DNA from: Pseudomonadota bacterium
Lineage (GTDB): Bacteria; Pseudomonadota; Alphaproteobacteria; Rhizobiales; Hyphomicrobiaceae
Length of the DNA stretch: 16,248 bases
Direction of reading: 5' to 3'
Assembly (NCBI GenBank): GCA_023430845.1
Contig: JAEYYJ010000325.1
Span: forward strand, 1-16,248
Below, piece by piece: positions 1 through 7,095 of this stretch (its first letter is position 1; each line of letters begins with the position of its first letter). A program made the position numbers and the translations under genes. The notes beneath the pieces are model-generated. The model had not been told where the DNA came from, ran no database searches, and saw only the letters and a program-made list of their open reading frames with translations.

Positions 1-59
1 GCTCGCGGCTGCAGAATAGACTTCGCAGCATTACCTCCGGTGCTGATCGATTTAAGGTG

Positions 60-89
60 TTGCGGATTGCCGCCTAATCGCACTAGGCT
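60..89 (+). promoter_or_regulatory. candidate promoter of the TRAP operon
   Basis: A TTGCGG box (60-65) lies 18 bases before TAGGCT (84-89), a weak match to a housekeeping sigma-70 promoter. It would give a leader of about 35 bases before dctP. The remaining first 131 bases hold no gene I can recognise. This is inference from two hexamers only; the real promoter may lie upstream of the window. Confidence 0.25.
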
Positions 90-131
90 GCCTCAACACA
101 AAAAATTGAACGGCACCTTGGGAGGAAGAAA

Positions 132-1175
132 ATGAGCCTTAAGTACGCCGCCCCGCTTGGCGCGGGCGCGCTGATTGCGTTGTTCGGCACTGGCGTTGCT
201 GCACAGACCGTCGATGGCCCGGCCGTAAACTGGAATCTTTCCACTTGGGGTAAGCAGCGCGCCTTCACTGCCGGCATGGAGTCGGTCGCGAAGCAACTCG
301 CGGATCGCACCGGCGGAAAATTCCAGATCAAGATCCATTACGGCGAGGCGCTCTCGCGTGATCGCGAGAACCTCGACGGCATCAAGCTCGGCGCCTTCCA
401 AATGGCGCAGTTCTGCAACTTCTATCATCCAGGCAAGAATCCCGCATGGATGGTGTTTACACTACCCTTCCTCGAACTCGGCGATTGGGATGTCAGGCGC
501 AAGGCCACCGAGGCCATGCTGAAGCATCCGGCCTTCATCAAGGACATGGATCAGTGGAACGCCATACCCTACAAGTCCGGCCTGCTGCCTCAGTATGAAT
601 TTATGGGCAAGAGCAATCCGCCCGAGACACTCGAGGGCTGGAAGGGCCAGCGCGTGCGGGCCGGCGGTGGCCTCGGCGATGCCATGAAGATCCTCGGCGC
701 CGTTCTCTCGACTGTGCCTGCCACAGAGACATACACCGGCATGGAACGCGGCACGATCGATGCCGTCTCGCTGCCCTACACCTACGCACACGCTTCCTAC
801 CAGCTCCACACGATCTCCACCTGGTTCACGAACAACATGTCGCCCGGCACTTCGGAATGCGCCGCCGTAATCAATAAGGATGCGTACGCGGCGCTGCCTG
901 AGCAATACAAGAAGCTCATGCAAGAGGCGCTGCCCAAAGGCTATCAGGATCAGATCGACGCCTATGTCGAGATCGACAAGAAGAATCTCCCGATGTTCAA
1001 GGCGAAGCTGAAGGAGATCCTTTACACCGAGGCAGAGCTGAAGCGCTTCCGCGAAGTCGCCGGCAAGCCCGTCTGGGACAAGTGGGTTGCCGATAACAAG
1101 GGCAAGTTCGACGCCCAGAACGTGCTCGACACGCTTCTCGCCGAGATCGAGAAGGCGAAAAAGGAAAAGAAATAG
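132..1175 (+). CDS. dctP: TRAP transporter substrate-binding protein (DctP family)
   Basis: Periplasmic solute-binding subunit of a tripartite ATP-independent (TRAP) transporter; it captures the substrate and hands it to the DctQ/DctM membrane pair. The 347-residue protein begins with a signal peptide (hydrophobic residues 6-22, likely cleavage after VAA at 22-24). The mature part has the DctP fold signature: an NWNLSTWG start (33-40), the LDGIKLGAFQMAQF segment (81-94), and GQRVRAGGG (172-180), whose Arg176 sits where family members bind the substrate carboxylate. The tail is lysine-rich (KAKKEKK). A strong Shine-Dalgarno, GGGAGGAA at 120-127, supports the ATG at 132. It is first in an operon with dctQ and dctM. 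The substrate is probably an organic acid, but no catabolic neighbour names it. The family call is firm; the C4-dicarboxylate label would be only a default. Confidence 0.93.
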   Translation: MSLKYAAPLGAGALIALFGTGVAAQTVDGPAVNWNLSTWGKQRAFTAGMESVAKQLADRTGGKFQIKIHYGEALSRDRENLDGIKLGAFQMAQFCNFYHPGKNPAWMVFTLPFLELGDWDVRRKATEAMLKHPAFIKDMDQWNAIPYKSGLLPQYEFMGKSNPPETLEGWKGQRVRAGGGLGDAMKILGAVLSTVPATETYTGMERGTIDAVSLPYTYAHASYQLHTISTWFTNNMSPGTSECAAVINKDAYAALPEQYKKLMQEALPKGYQDQIDAYVEIDKKNLPMFKAKLKEILYTEAELKRFREVAGKPVWDKWVADNKGKFDAQNVLDTLLAEIEKAKKEKK

Positions 1176-1203
1176 CTCTCCCAGCCATTCGACTGAAGGC
1201 GAC

Positions 1204-1226
1204 GGCGGCCTCGATGCGGGGCCGCC
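1204..1226 (+). other. intercistronic GC hairpin between dctP and dctQ
   Basis: GGCGGCC (1204-1210) and GGCCGCC (1220-1226) form a perfect 7-base-pair all-GC stem with a 9-base loop, in the 96-base gap between dctP and dctQ. No T-run follows, so it is not a classic terminator. Hairpins in this place in binding-protein transporter operons commonly protect the upstream binding-protein mRNA and raise its level over the membrane subunits. That role is inferred here. Confidence 0.5.
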
Positions 1227-1271
1227 ACCGCTTTCCCTGTTCGACGTTCCACTGACCGCAGGAAGCAACCC

Positions 1272-1928
1272 ATGAAGGATGCAACTGTCATGGGGACCGC
1301 CCCCGGAGAGGGGGGCGCTCTCGGCGCAATCGATCGCGCGGTCCACGCCGTCGAGCGCGCTACAGCCCTCATCTCGGGATTCGGCATCTTCGCGATGATG
1401 ATGCTCGGCGTTGCGCAGATTCTGATGCGCAAACTGCTGAACATGCCGATCCTCGGCTACATCGACATCGTCGAGATCATGATGACGTTTCTCGTCTTCC
1501 TGGGCTTGGCCTACACCGAGCGCCTCGGTGGCCACATCCGTATGGAGATCCTCGTCAACTACATGAAGGGGCGCACGCTCTGGCTGTTCGAGCTCGTCAG
1601 CGTCCTCGTCGGACTTTTCGTTTGCGGCGTGCTGGTCAAGTACACGTGGGACCACGCAATACGGGCCTATACGTCGGGTGACTCGACCATCGACATCCAG
1701 CTCCTCTGGTGGCCCTCCAAGATGGTGGTGCCATTAGCGCTTACGCTTCTTTTCATCCGCCTGCTCGTGAGCCTCTGGGGCTATCTCCGTCTCTTCATTG
1801 ATCCGACGCTCAAGCCGGTCGGCGTGCCTGAAATCGTCGACGTTGAGGAGCAAGCGCGACGTGATGTGGCGTCAGCCGGCATCGACCTGAACAACGAGTC
1901 CGAAGGCGGCGGCAATGGTCCTCGATAA
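1272..1928 (+). CDS. dctQ: TRAP transporter small permease subunit (DctQ family)
   Basis: Small membrane subunit of the TRAP transporter. It pairs with DctM in the inner membrane and helps dock the substrate-loaded DctP. The 218-residue protein shows four hydrophobic segments near residues 32-52, 65-83, 102-124 and 150-172, the usual DctQ layout. The motif ERLGGHIRMEIL (83-94) follows TM2 as in the family. The C-terminal 45 residues are hydrophilic. The ATG at 1272 is preceded by AGGAAG at 1260-1265. The last codons (AATGGTCCTCGATAA) contain the dctM start, giving a 14-base overlap that implies translational coupling. Length and topology are normal for the family. Confidence 0.92.
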   Translation: MKDATVMGTAPGEGGALGAIDRAVHAVERATALISGFGIFAMMMLGVAQILMRKLLNMPILGYIDIVEIMMTFLVFLGLAYTERLGGHIRMEILVNYMKGRTLWLFELVSVLVGLFVCGVLVKYTWDHAIRAYTSGDSTIDIQLLWWPSKMVVPLALTLLFIRLLVSLWGYLRLFIDPTLKPVGVPEIVDVEEQARRDVASAGIDLNNESEGGGNGPR

Positions 1929-3222
1929 CTTCACGCTGGGTCTCGTTGGCTGCGTTGCCCTCCTCGTTCTGGTTGTCGTCGGTGTGCGCGTCTATCTCGC
2001 CGCGGCGCTGGTCGGTCTCCTCGGCTGCGTCGCGATCATCGGCTGGGCACCGGGTGCCGGTCTCGTCGGGACGATCCCGCATTCGAAGTCGGTGAACTAC
2101 ACGCTCTCCGTGCTGCCGATGTTCATTCTCATCGGCTACCTCGCCTTTTACGCGGGCATGACGCAGTCGCTGTTCGAAGCTGCTAAGGCGTGGATGGGCT
2201 GGATGCCCGGCGGCCTCGCGATCGCGACGGTCTTCGCCGTCGCCGCGTTCTCGGCCGTCTCCGGAGCATCTACCGCCGCCGCAGCGGTCTTCGCGCGCGT
2301 CGCCATTCCCGAAATGCTCAAGGCGAATTACGACAAACGCCTCGCTTCTGGCGTGGTGGCCGCAGGCGGCACGTTGGATGCACTGATCCCGCCGTCGGCG
2401 ATCATGGTCGTCTACGCGATCATCGTCGAGGCCTCGATCGGCAAACTGCTCATCGCTGGCTTCATTCCCGGTCTCATCTCGGCCCTCTGCTACGCGGGCA
2501 TCGTCATCGTCTGGAGCATCATCAATCCCAAGGTCGGCGCGCCTATCCGCGGCTACACATGGCAGCAGCGCTTCACGTCTTTGCCAGGTACGCTCCCCGT
2601 CATCGGCGTGATCGTGATCATTTTCTCGGCGATGTTCTTCGGCTGGGCGACACCCACCGAGGCCGGCGCGCTCGGGGCATTCGTCGTGTTCATCGTTGCA
2701 CTCATGAACCGGATGAAGTTCTCGCAGCTGAACGAGGCCCTGCTGGAGACCGCAAAGCTCACCGTGATGATCTTCGCAATCATCTGGGGCATTCTCATCT
2801 TCGTGCGCTTTCTCGGGTTCGCGGGCCTTCCAGAGGCTTTCTCCCAGTGGGTCGTGAACCTTCCCGTGCCGCCGGTCGTGATCATCATCGGCATGCTCAT
2901 GGTGTATCTCGTCCTTGGCATGTTCATGGACGCGATCGGCATGATGTTGCTGACGCTGCCGGTGTTCTATCCGGCCGTCGTCGCGCTCGGCTACGATCCC
3001 ATCTGGTTCGGCATTATCGTCGTGAAGATGGCGGGTGTCTGCCTGGTGACGCCACCGATCGGCCTCAACTGCTTCGTGGTGGGCGCGGTCCGACGTGACA
3101 TTCCGCTGACAACGATTTTCCAGGGCGCGCTCCCGTTCGTGATCGCCGACTTCATCGCCATCGCGCTGTTCGTAGCATTCCCGGAGATCATCACTTTCCT
3201 ACCCGACCTGATGCTCAACTAG
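1915..3222 (+). CDS. dctM: TRAP transporter large permease subunit (DctM family)
   Basis: Large membrane subunit forming the ion-coupled (usually sodium-coupled) transport path of the TRAP system. At 435 residues it has standard length and is hydrophobic throughout, with about a dozen membrane segments. Family hallmarks are SAVSGAST (113-120), followed by IPEMLKANYDKRLASG (131-146) and VAAGGTLDALIPPS (148-161), the substrate- and cation-site region of DctM. A late GMFMDAIGMMLLTLPVFYP segment and KMAGVCLVTPPIGLNCFVV are also typical. The start at 1915 lies inside dctQ with only a weak AAGG upstream, so ribosomes finishing dctQ probably re-initiate here. No terminator is seen after the stop, so read-through into the MFS gene 155 bases downstream is possible. 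Confidence 0.94.
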   Translation: MVLDNFTLGLVGCVALLVLVVVGVRVYLAAALVGLLGCVAIIGWAPGAGLVGTIPHSKSVNYTLSVLPMFILIGYLAFYAGMTQSLFEAAKAWMGWMPGGLAIATVFAVAAFSAVSGASTAAAAVFARVAIPEMLKANYDKRLASGVVAAGGTLDALIPPSAIMVVYAIIVEASIGKLLIAGFIPGLISALCYAGIVIVWSIINPKVGAPIRGYTWQQRFTSLPGTLPVIGVIVIIFSAMFFGWATPTEAGALGAFVVFIVALMNRMKFSQLNEALLETAKLTVMIFAIIWGILIFVRFLGFAGLPEAFSQWVVNLPVPPVVIIIGMLMVYLVLGMFMDAIGMMLLTLPVFYPAVVALGYDPIWFGIIVVKMAGVCLVTPPIGLNCFVVGAVRRDIPLTTIFQGALPFVIADFIAIALFVAFPEIITFLPDLMLN

Positions 3223-3377
3223 CTCCCGCTTGCGAAGTTCGCCGCACACGAGACCCGCGCGCACAGAAACCCAGACCATCGCCGGTGAGAATTTACATCG
3301 CGCGGCGTCGGCTCTTCAGATAGGCCCACGCCAGCACCAGCGGGCGGCAGCCGGACCGCGCGTCCAGGGAGAGCACG

Positions 3378-4676
3378 TTGAGCAATGCACCACACGGCCA
3401 GCCCGATGAGGGCGAGGCCCGCCGCACCTTCCTGGCGATCATCGTCATCCTGACGTTCGTCATGAACATGATCGGGCGCGGCGTGACCGAGACATTCGCC
3501 GTGTTTCTGCTGCCGGTACAGGAAGGTCTCGCTGTTTCGCGCTCCGAAATCACGCTCACGTATTCGATCTACATGCTCGCGAATGGGGCCACCGCACCGT
3601 TCGCCGGCCAGATCATCGACCGCCTAGGTGCACGCGTAACCTATGGCATCGGCATTCTCGCGCTCGGCATTGGATACTTTCTCGCCGGCTATGCGACGCA
3701 CATCGTGCACTATTACATATGCGTCGGACTTCTCGGCGGCATTGGCGCAGCGTCCCTCGGCATGGTCGCGGCCTCGAGCATTCTGAGCCGCTGGTTCGTC
3801 AACCGCATCGGCTCGGTCATGTCACTGCCCTACGCCGCCGTCGGCGCCGGCATGATCGCTCTGCCGCCGTTCGCTCAGCTATTGGTCGAGTGGTACGGCT
3901 GGCGGACGAGCCACCAATTCATCGGCGCCGGCGTATTGGCCCTCTTTCCCTTACTCATGCTTCTGCCGCTCGGAAGGATCACCGCCGGATCACCAGCGTG
4001 GCAGGCACGACGAACCTCGCAGTCGGGTAGTGCCAGCCGCAATCCCTGGCCAGTTTCGGTTGCCATTCGTACCCGGGCCTTCTGGGGACTCTTTGCAGCC
4101 TACTGCTTCACGTCGATCTCGGCGTATGCAGTGCTGCCGCAATCCGTAGCAGCGCTGATCGAGAGCGGTTTCGCACCGCTGCTCGCCGCGAGCGCCTTCG
4201 GAATGATGGGTCTGCTCTCGACGCTCGGCATTGTCGCCATCGGATGGATGTCCGACCGCTTCGGCCGAATCATCACGGTCACGATCTCCTATCTCGTCAC
4301 GATCCTCGGCGTGCTGGCGCTCATCGCGACTGTTCACGCGCCGTCGCTGTTCCTGCTGTATGCATTCGTCGTGTGCTTCGGGCTCATGCAGGGCGCGCGT
4401 GGACCGATCCTCGTCGCACTCGTATCCGTGCTGTACCCCGGCGGCGGTGTCGGCAGCATCTTCGGCGCACTGTCGCTCGGTCTCGGCATCGGCGCCGCGT
4501 TCGGCTCCTGGGCCTCCGGGCTTCTGCACGAGATCGCGGGCGGCTATACGGCATCATTCGGACTTGCCGTGCTGAGCTCGATGGCTGGCATGCTCATCTT
4601 TCTTCTGGTGCCAAGTCTGCGTAATGAGCGGCTGTATCCATCCACCACCAGTCGGCGAACCGACAACACAAACTGA
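3378..4676 (+). CDS. MFS permease, monocarboxylate/oxalate-formate-type
   Basis: Twelve-segment major facilitator superfamily carrier in the inner membrane (432 residues). The TTG at 3378 is the best start: AGGGAGAG (3366-3373) sits just upstream, no in-frame ATG precedes the first membrane segment (about 18-38), and the translation reads MSNAPHGQPDEG. Loop 2-3 carries DRLGAR (81-86) and the central repeat carries SDRFGR (about 291-296), the two copies of MFS motif A. The SRWFVNRIGSVMSLPYA and EWYGWR segments resemble the OFA and monocarboxylate-porter branch. A hydrophilic loop splits the two six-helix halves. It lies 155 bases after dctM on the same strand, so it may serve the same metabolism, but co-transcription is not shown. 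The substrate is unknown. Confidence 0.85.
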   Translation: MSNAPHGQPDEGEARRTFLAIIVILTFVMNMIGRGVTETFAVFLLPVQEGLAVSRSEITLTYSIYMLANGATAPFAGQIIDRLGARVTYGIGILALGIGYFLAGYATHIVHYYICVGLLGGIGAASLGMVAASSILSRWFVNRIGSVMSLPYAAVGAGMIALPPFAQLLVEWYGWRTSHQFIGAGVLALFPLLMLLPLGRITAGSPAWQARRTSQSGSASRNPWPVSVAIRTRAFWGLFAAYCFTSISAYAVLPQSVAALIESGFAPLLAASAFGMMGLLSTLGIVAIGWMSDRFGRIITVTISYLVTILGVLALIATVHAPSLFLLYAFVVCFGLMQGARGPILVALVSVLYPGGGVGSIFGALSLGLGIGAAFGSWASGLLHEIAGGYTASFGLAVLSSMAGMLIFLLVPSLRNERLYPSTTSRRTDNTN

Positions 4677-4769
4677 TACATCAGCATCTGACACACATGG
4701 TGATGCGGCGCCCCTTGTAATGTGGTGCGTGGCACACCAGCTCTTGGGAAGCGATGCCTGCGGTTGGAC

Positions 4770-4842
4770 CGTGGGCGTTGTGGTGCCCTTCGGGCATTTC
4801 CTCCCTGGACTTGGGCCGCCCTCGTGAGCGGCCCTTTTTTTT
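4770..4842 (+). ncRNA. mmgR: suhB/MmgR-family (alpha-r8) small regulatory RNA
   Basis: Hfq-type trans-acting small RNA. Visible parts in order: a small hairpin TGCCC-TTC-GGGCA (4784-4796), the single-stranded decamer TTTCCTCCCT (4797-4806), the link GGACTTGG, and a terminator hairpin GGGCCGC/GCGGCCC (4813-4834) with eight Ts. The order and the decamer match what I recall of the alphaproteobacterial suhB RNA family, whose Sinorhizobium member MmgR is about 77 nt and affects polyhydroxybutyrate granules. The decamer is anti-Shine-Dalgarno-like and suits binding of ribosome sites. The 3' end is well defined; the 5' end is a guess from family length, and I see no clear promoter. It follows the MFS stop codon by about 95 bases, so processing from that mRNA is an alternative. 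Confidence 0.75.
4813..4842 (+). terminator. intrinsic terminator of the small RNA
   Basis: A perfect 7-base-pair stem GGGCCGC (4813-4819) / GCGGCCC (4828-4834), an 8-base loop, and eight consecutive Ts (4835-4842). It ends the small RNA and would also stop transcripts from the upstream MFS gene. Read from the other strand there is no T-run, so it is at best a weak stop for amiC, which ends 28 bases away. Confidence 0.92.
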
Positions 4843-4870
4843 GAACATCACGCAATTTCGGGAGGTGTGA

Positions 4871-6238
4871 TCAACGGAAGATCGAACTGCCGGTTGCAAA
4901 GAAATCGTTGATCGCTGCTGTGATCGCGGCAGCCATCTTCTTCTGCCACTCCTGCGACAGCATCTGCTTCTCTTCCTCCACATGGCTGATATAGCCGAGC
5001 TCGATGAGCACAGCCGGCGTCTCGGCCTGTCTCAAGACGAGGAAATTGGCGGCGCGTTGCGGCTCCCTGCTGAGATGAATGCTGCCGCGCATGCGTTTTG
5101 CGGCAAGCTGCCGGAAGTTGAGCGCGAGACCGGCCGTCTCACGTGCCATCAAATCAAATAGAATGCTCTTCACATCATCCTGGACGTCCTCGGTCGGTAA
5201 ATGGACGCCGGCCAGAAGGTCCGCGGCATTCTCCTTGTCGGCGAGGCGCCGCGCACGCTCGTCGGAAGCACTCTGCGAGAGCGTATAGATGGTTGCGCCA
5301 CGAATGGCGTGCGCCAGCTCACGCGCCTCAAGGGAGTCGGCGTGCAGCGAGATGAAAAGCTGCGCCTCCTGCTCGCGAGACAGCCGAATGCGCTGCACGA
5401 GCGGAACGAAGGCATCGGTCGAGCGCGTCATCACCACGCGGTATTTGCCGGTCGCGCTGAGCGCCTTCTCGAGCTCACGCCCGACCGCAAGGACGATATC
5501 CTTCTCGACGCCGACCGCCCCCTGCGCACCGGTATCGACGCCACCGTGGCCAGGATCGACGACGATCACAGGCATCCGCGGCGCGACGGGCGAGGACTTC
5601 GGTACGGGCGGCGCGGGTGCCGGAGTTGCATCCGCGATCTGGAGGCGCGCCGCGCTTTCGCGTGCCGCGGCCATTTCGCCTTCGCTGAGGTCCACCGAGG
5701 GTGCAGGAACCAGGTCCAACTCGAGCCTGTGGCGTCCGCGCGAGCCCTCACGGATCAGCCGGGTCGCTTCCACCTGAACGGGTCCGGTCGTTTCAATTAC
5801 AACCCGCGCTTTCCCGGGCGCGAAGGCACCGAAGCGAAAACCGGAGACCAACGCCTTGCTCTCTCGGCCGGCTGTCGCCGGGATCGTGAATTCGACATGG
5901 CTCACATCGAGGACGACCCGATCAGGCGTCCGCAGACGGAAAACCTGATACTCGACCGGTCCCGTCAACTCGAGTGCCAAGCGGGTCAGCGATTGATTGC
6001 CCGTGACCGAGACCGCGTCTGCGGCAACTGGTCCCATGCGCACGGGAGCGGCCGGCTCCTTGGCCTTTGAACGCGGCTCAGGCGTCTCGACAGGCGGTGG
6101 CGGCTGCCGGGACGGCATGGTTTTGACGTGCGTCGAGCCCTGGGCTGCAACCGGCGCAGCTCCCGACACAGCCCAGAGAACGCCGTTCGCCGCTGCGAGC
6201 ACGCACGCAATGATCAGACGTGATGCCAGTGCACGCAT
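4871..6238 (-). CDS. amiC: N-acetylmuramoyl-L-alanine amidase (AMIN + Amidase_3)
   Basis: Periplasmic zinc amidase that cuts the bond between N-acetylmuramic acid and the stem peptide, needed for daughter-cell separation. The 455-residue protein has a signal peptide (hydrophobic 8-30, ending near AAPVAAQ), a Pro-rich linker (about 40-66), an AMIN septal-targeting domain (about 72-178), a second linker, and an Amidase_3 domain (about 222-450). Zinc ligands and the catalytic glutamate are present: His231 in DPGHGG, Glu245 in GVEKD, His299 in FISLHAD and Glu413 in VLIELGYIS. The ATG at 6238 has GGGGGA just upstream. It is divergent from rne, an arrangement seen in rhizobia. In many of them amiC is followed by mrcA and prfB; here the small RNA and MFS gene lie there instead. 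Confidence 0.93.
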   Translation of the reverse strand: MRALASRLIIACVLAAANGVLWAVSGAAPVAAQGSTHVKTMPSRQPPPPVETPEPRSKAKEPAAPVRMGPVAADAVSVTGNQSLTRLALELTGPVEYQVFRLRTPDRVVLDVSHVEFTIPATAGRESKALVSGFRFGAFAPGKARVVIETTGPVQVEATRLIREGSRGRHRLELDLVPAPSVDLSEGEMAAARESAARLQIADATPAPAPPVPKSSPVAPRMPVIVVDPGHGGVDTGAQGAVGVEKDIVLAVGRELEKALSATGKYRVVMTRSTDAFVPLVQRIRLSREQEAQLFISLHADSLEARELAHAIRGATIYTLSQSASDERARRLADKENAADLLAGVHLPTEDVQDDVKSILFDLMARETAGLALNFRQLAAKRMRGSIHLSREPQRAANFLVLRQAETPAVLIELGYISHVEEEKQMLSQEWQKKMAAAITAAINDFFATGSSIFR

Positions 6239-6313
6239 CGTCCCCCGTCAGACCGTGTCCGTACCGTCCAACCAAGCCGAGGTTAACCCAATCTTTGGCC
6301 GAATCACGCCTCT

Positions 6314-6329
6314 TGTGTCGCCAGACACA
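6314..6329. promoter_or_regulatory. inverted repeat upstream of amiC
   Basis: TGTGTC (6314-6319) and GACACA (6324-6329) are perfect 6-base arms with a 4-base spacer, about 75 bases before the amiC start codon. The size and place would suit an operator, but no regulator is identified and short dyads are frequent by chance. Confidence 0.25.
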
Positions 6330-6756
6330 TGCAAAGTGATCGTATGTGCCAAGGTATGCCCTCCACGGGCCTTGCCTCGCTAGGGGCAAGATCGTAGAGA
6401 TACTTCAGTGTGTCGTTCTTGCCGCGACGAGTTGCTGCTGGGACCTGTCTGTTTCCCGCCAAGCCGTTGAGCGCGAGCTGCGTGGAGCGCCCCGCAAACA
6501 GTGCGGAGGAGGCTTCAGGAGGATTGTGATCCCGTTGGGGTCGCATCGCAAAGCTCACCGCTGAGTGCGGGGCCCCCAGGCCACAGTTTCGATGTCGTTT
6601 CAGCTCGTTATGCCGCGAACCCTACATCGGCGACATGATCCGCCGAAGGGTGAGCCCGACGTTGCGAGTGCGCTGGCGCAGACGGCACACGGCGTGCTGG
6701 AGTTTCGACTTCCGGCCTGCAATCCCGGTCCCTCAGCCCTTTTGGCGTCGGGACAA

Positions 6757-6785
6757 TTGTGAGCCGTTCCGAGCCGACCTATCCC
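6757..6785 (+). promoter_or_regulatory. candidate rne promoter
   Basis: TTGTGA (6757-6762), a 17-base spacer and TATCCC (6780-6785) resemble a housekeeping promoter. Transcription would start near 6792, leaving a 5' leader of about 300 bases before the rne ATG. The match is moderate only. Confidence 0.35.
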
Positions 6786-7095
6786 GCAAGGGATGGTAAG
6801 TTGGAACGTATTAAGAACAAAGGGGCGTGCAGTCCCTTCGAGGAACAATGAGACACCGGAGTCCCCCCCAACCAACCCTGTCCGCTCCCGGTTCCCGGGC
6901 ACGGCTAGGCGCTGCGCACGCCGGAGCGACCGCTGACGCGGCCGCATCCTACGCGTCGGGCGCGAGTGGGTGGCGGGCTCCATTGGCCATCACGCTATCA
7001 GCCAACCCGCGCCACAGCCCCGCGCACTCGCTGAGCCCCCATCGCACGCGCGACAGGACGACGAGCCCCGGGCGGCGCGCCCAGGATCAAAGACC

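Larger units (their letters stand above)
6239..7095. other. long non-coding region between divergent amiC and rne
   Basis: These 857 bases hold no protein-coding frame I can support: the open frames inside have no recognisable domain. What can be seen is a dyad TGTGTC-GCCA-GACACA (6314-6329) near the amiC side, a hairpin CTTGCC/GGCAAG (6371-6390) with no T-run, and a promoter-like pair at 6757-6785 that would give rne a leader of roughly 300 bases. RNase E genes commonly have long leaders used for autoregulation. The 5' half (6400-6750) shows nothing I can name and could hide an unannotated RNA. Confidence 0.5.

Noticed and set aside
462..1655. 397-codon open frame on the minus strand across dctP and dctQ
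   Set aside because: It overlaps two clear TRAP genes in antisense and has no recognisable family.
4681..4983. 100-codon minus-strand frame over the small RNA
   Set aside because: It covers the conserved RNA and terminator and overlaps the end of amiC; better explained by the RNA gene.
5201..6070. 289-codon open frame on the plus strand inside amiC
   Set aside because: It lies antisense to a gene with all amidase active-site residues; composition looks like a shadow.
6340..6360. TGGCAC on the minus strand as a sigma-54 promoter of amiC
   Set aside because: The downstream TTGCA lies 11 bases away instead of 5, so the -24/-12 spacing is wrong.
6970..7095. 42-residue N-terminal extension of RNase E from a GTG
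   Set aside because: The extension has no family match, lacks a ribosome site and precedes the canonical MLIDATHPEETR start.
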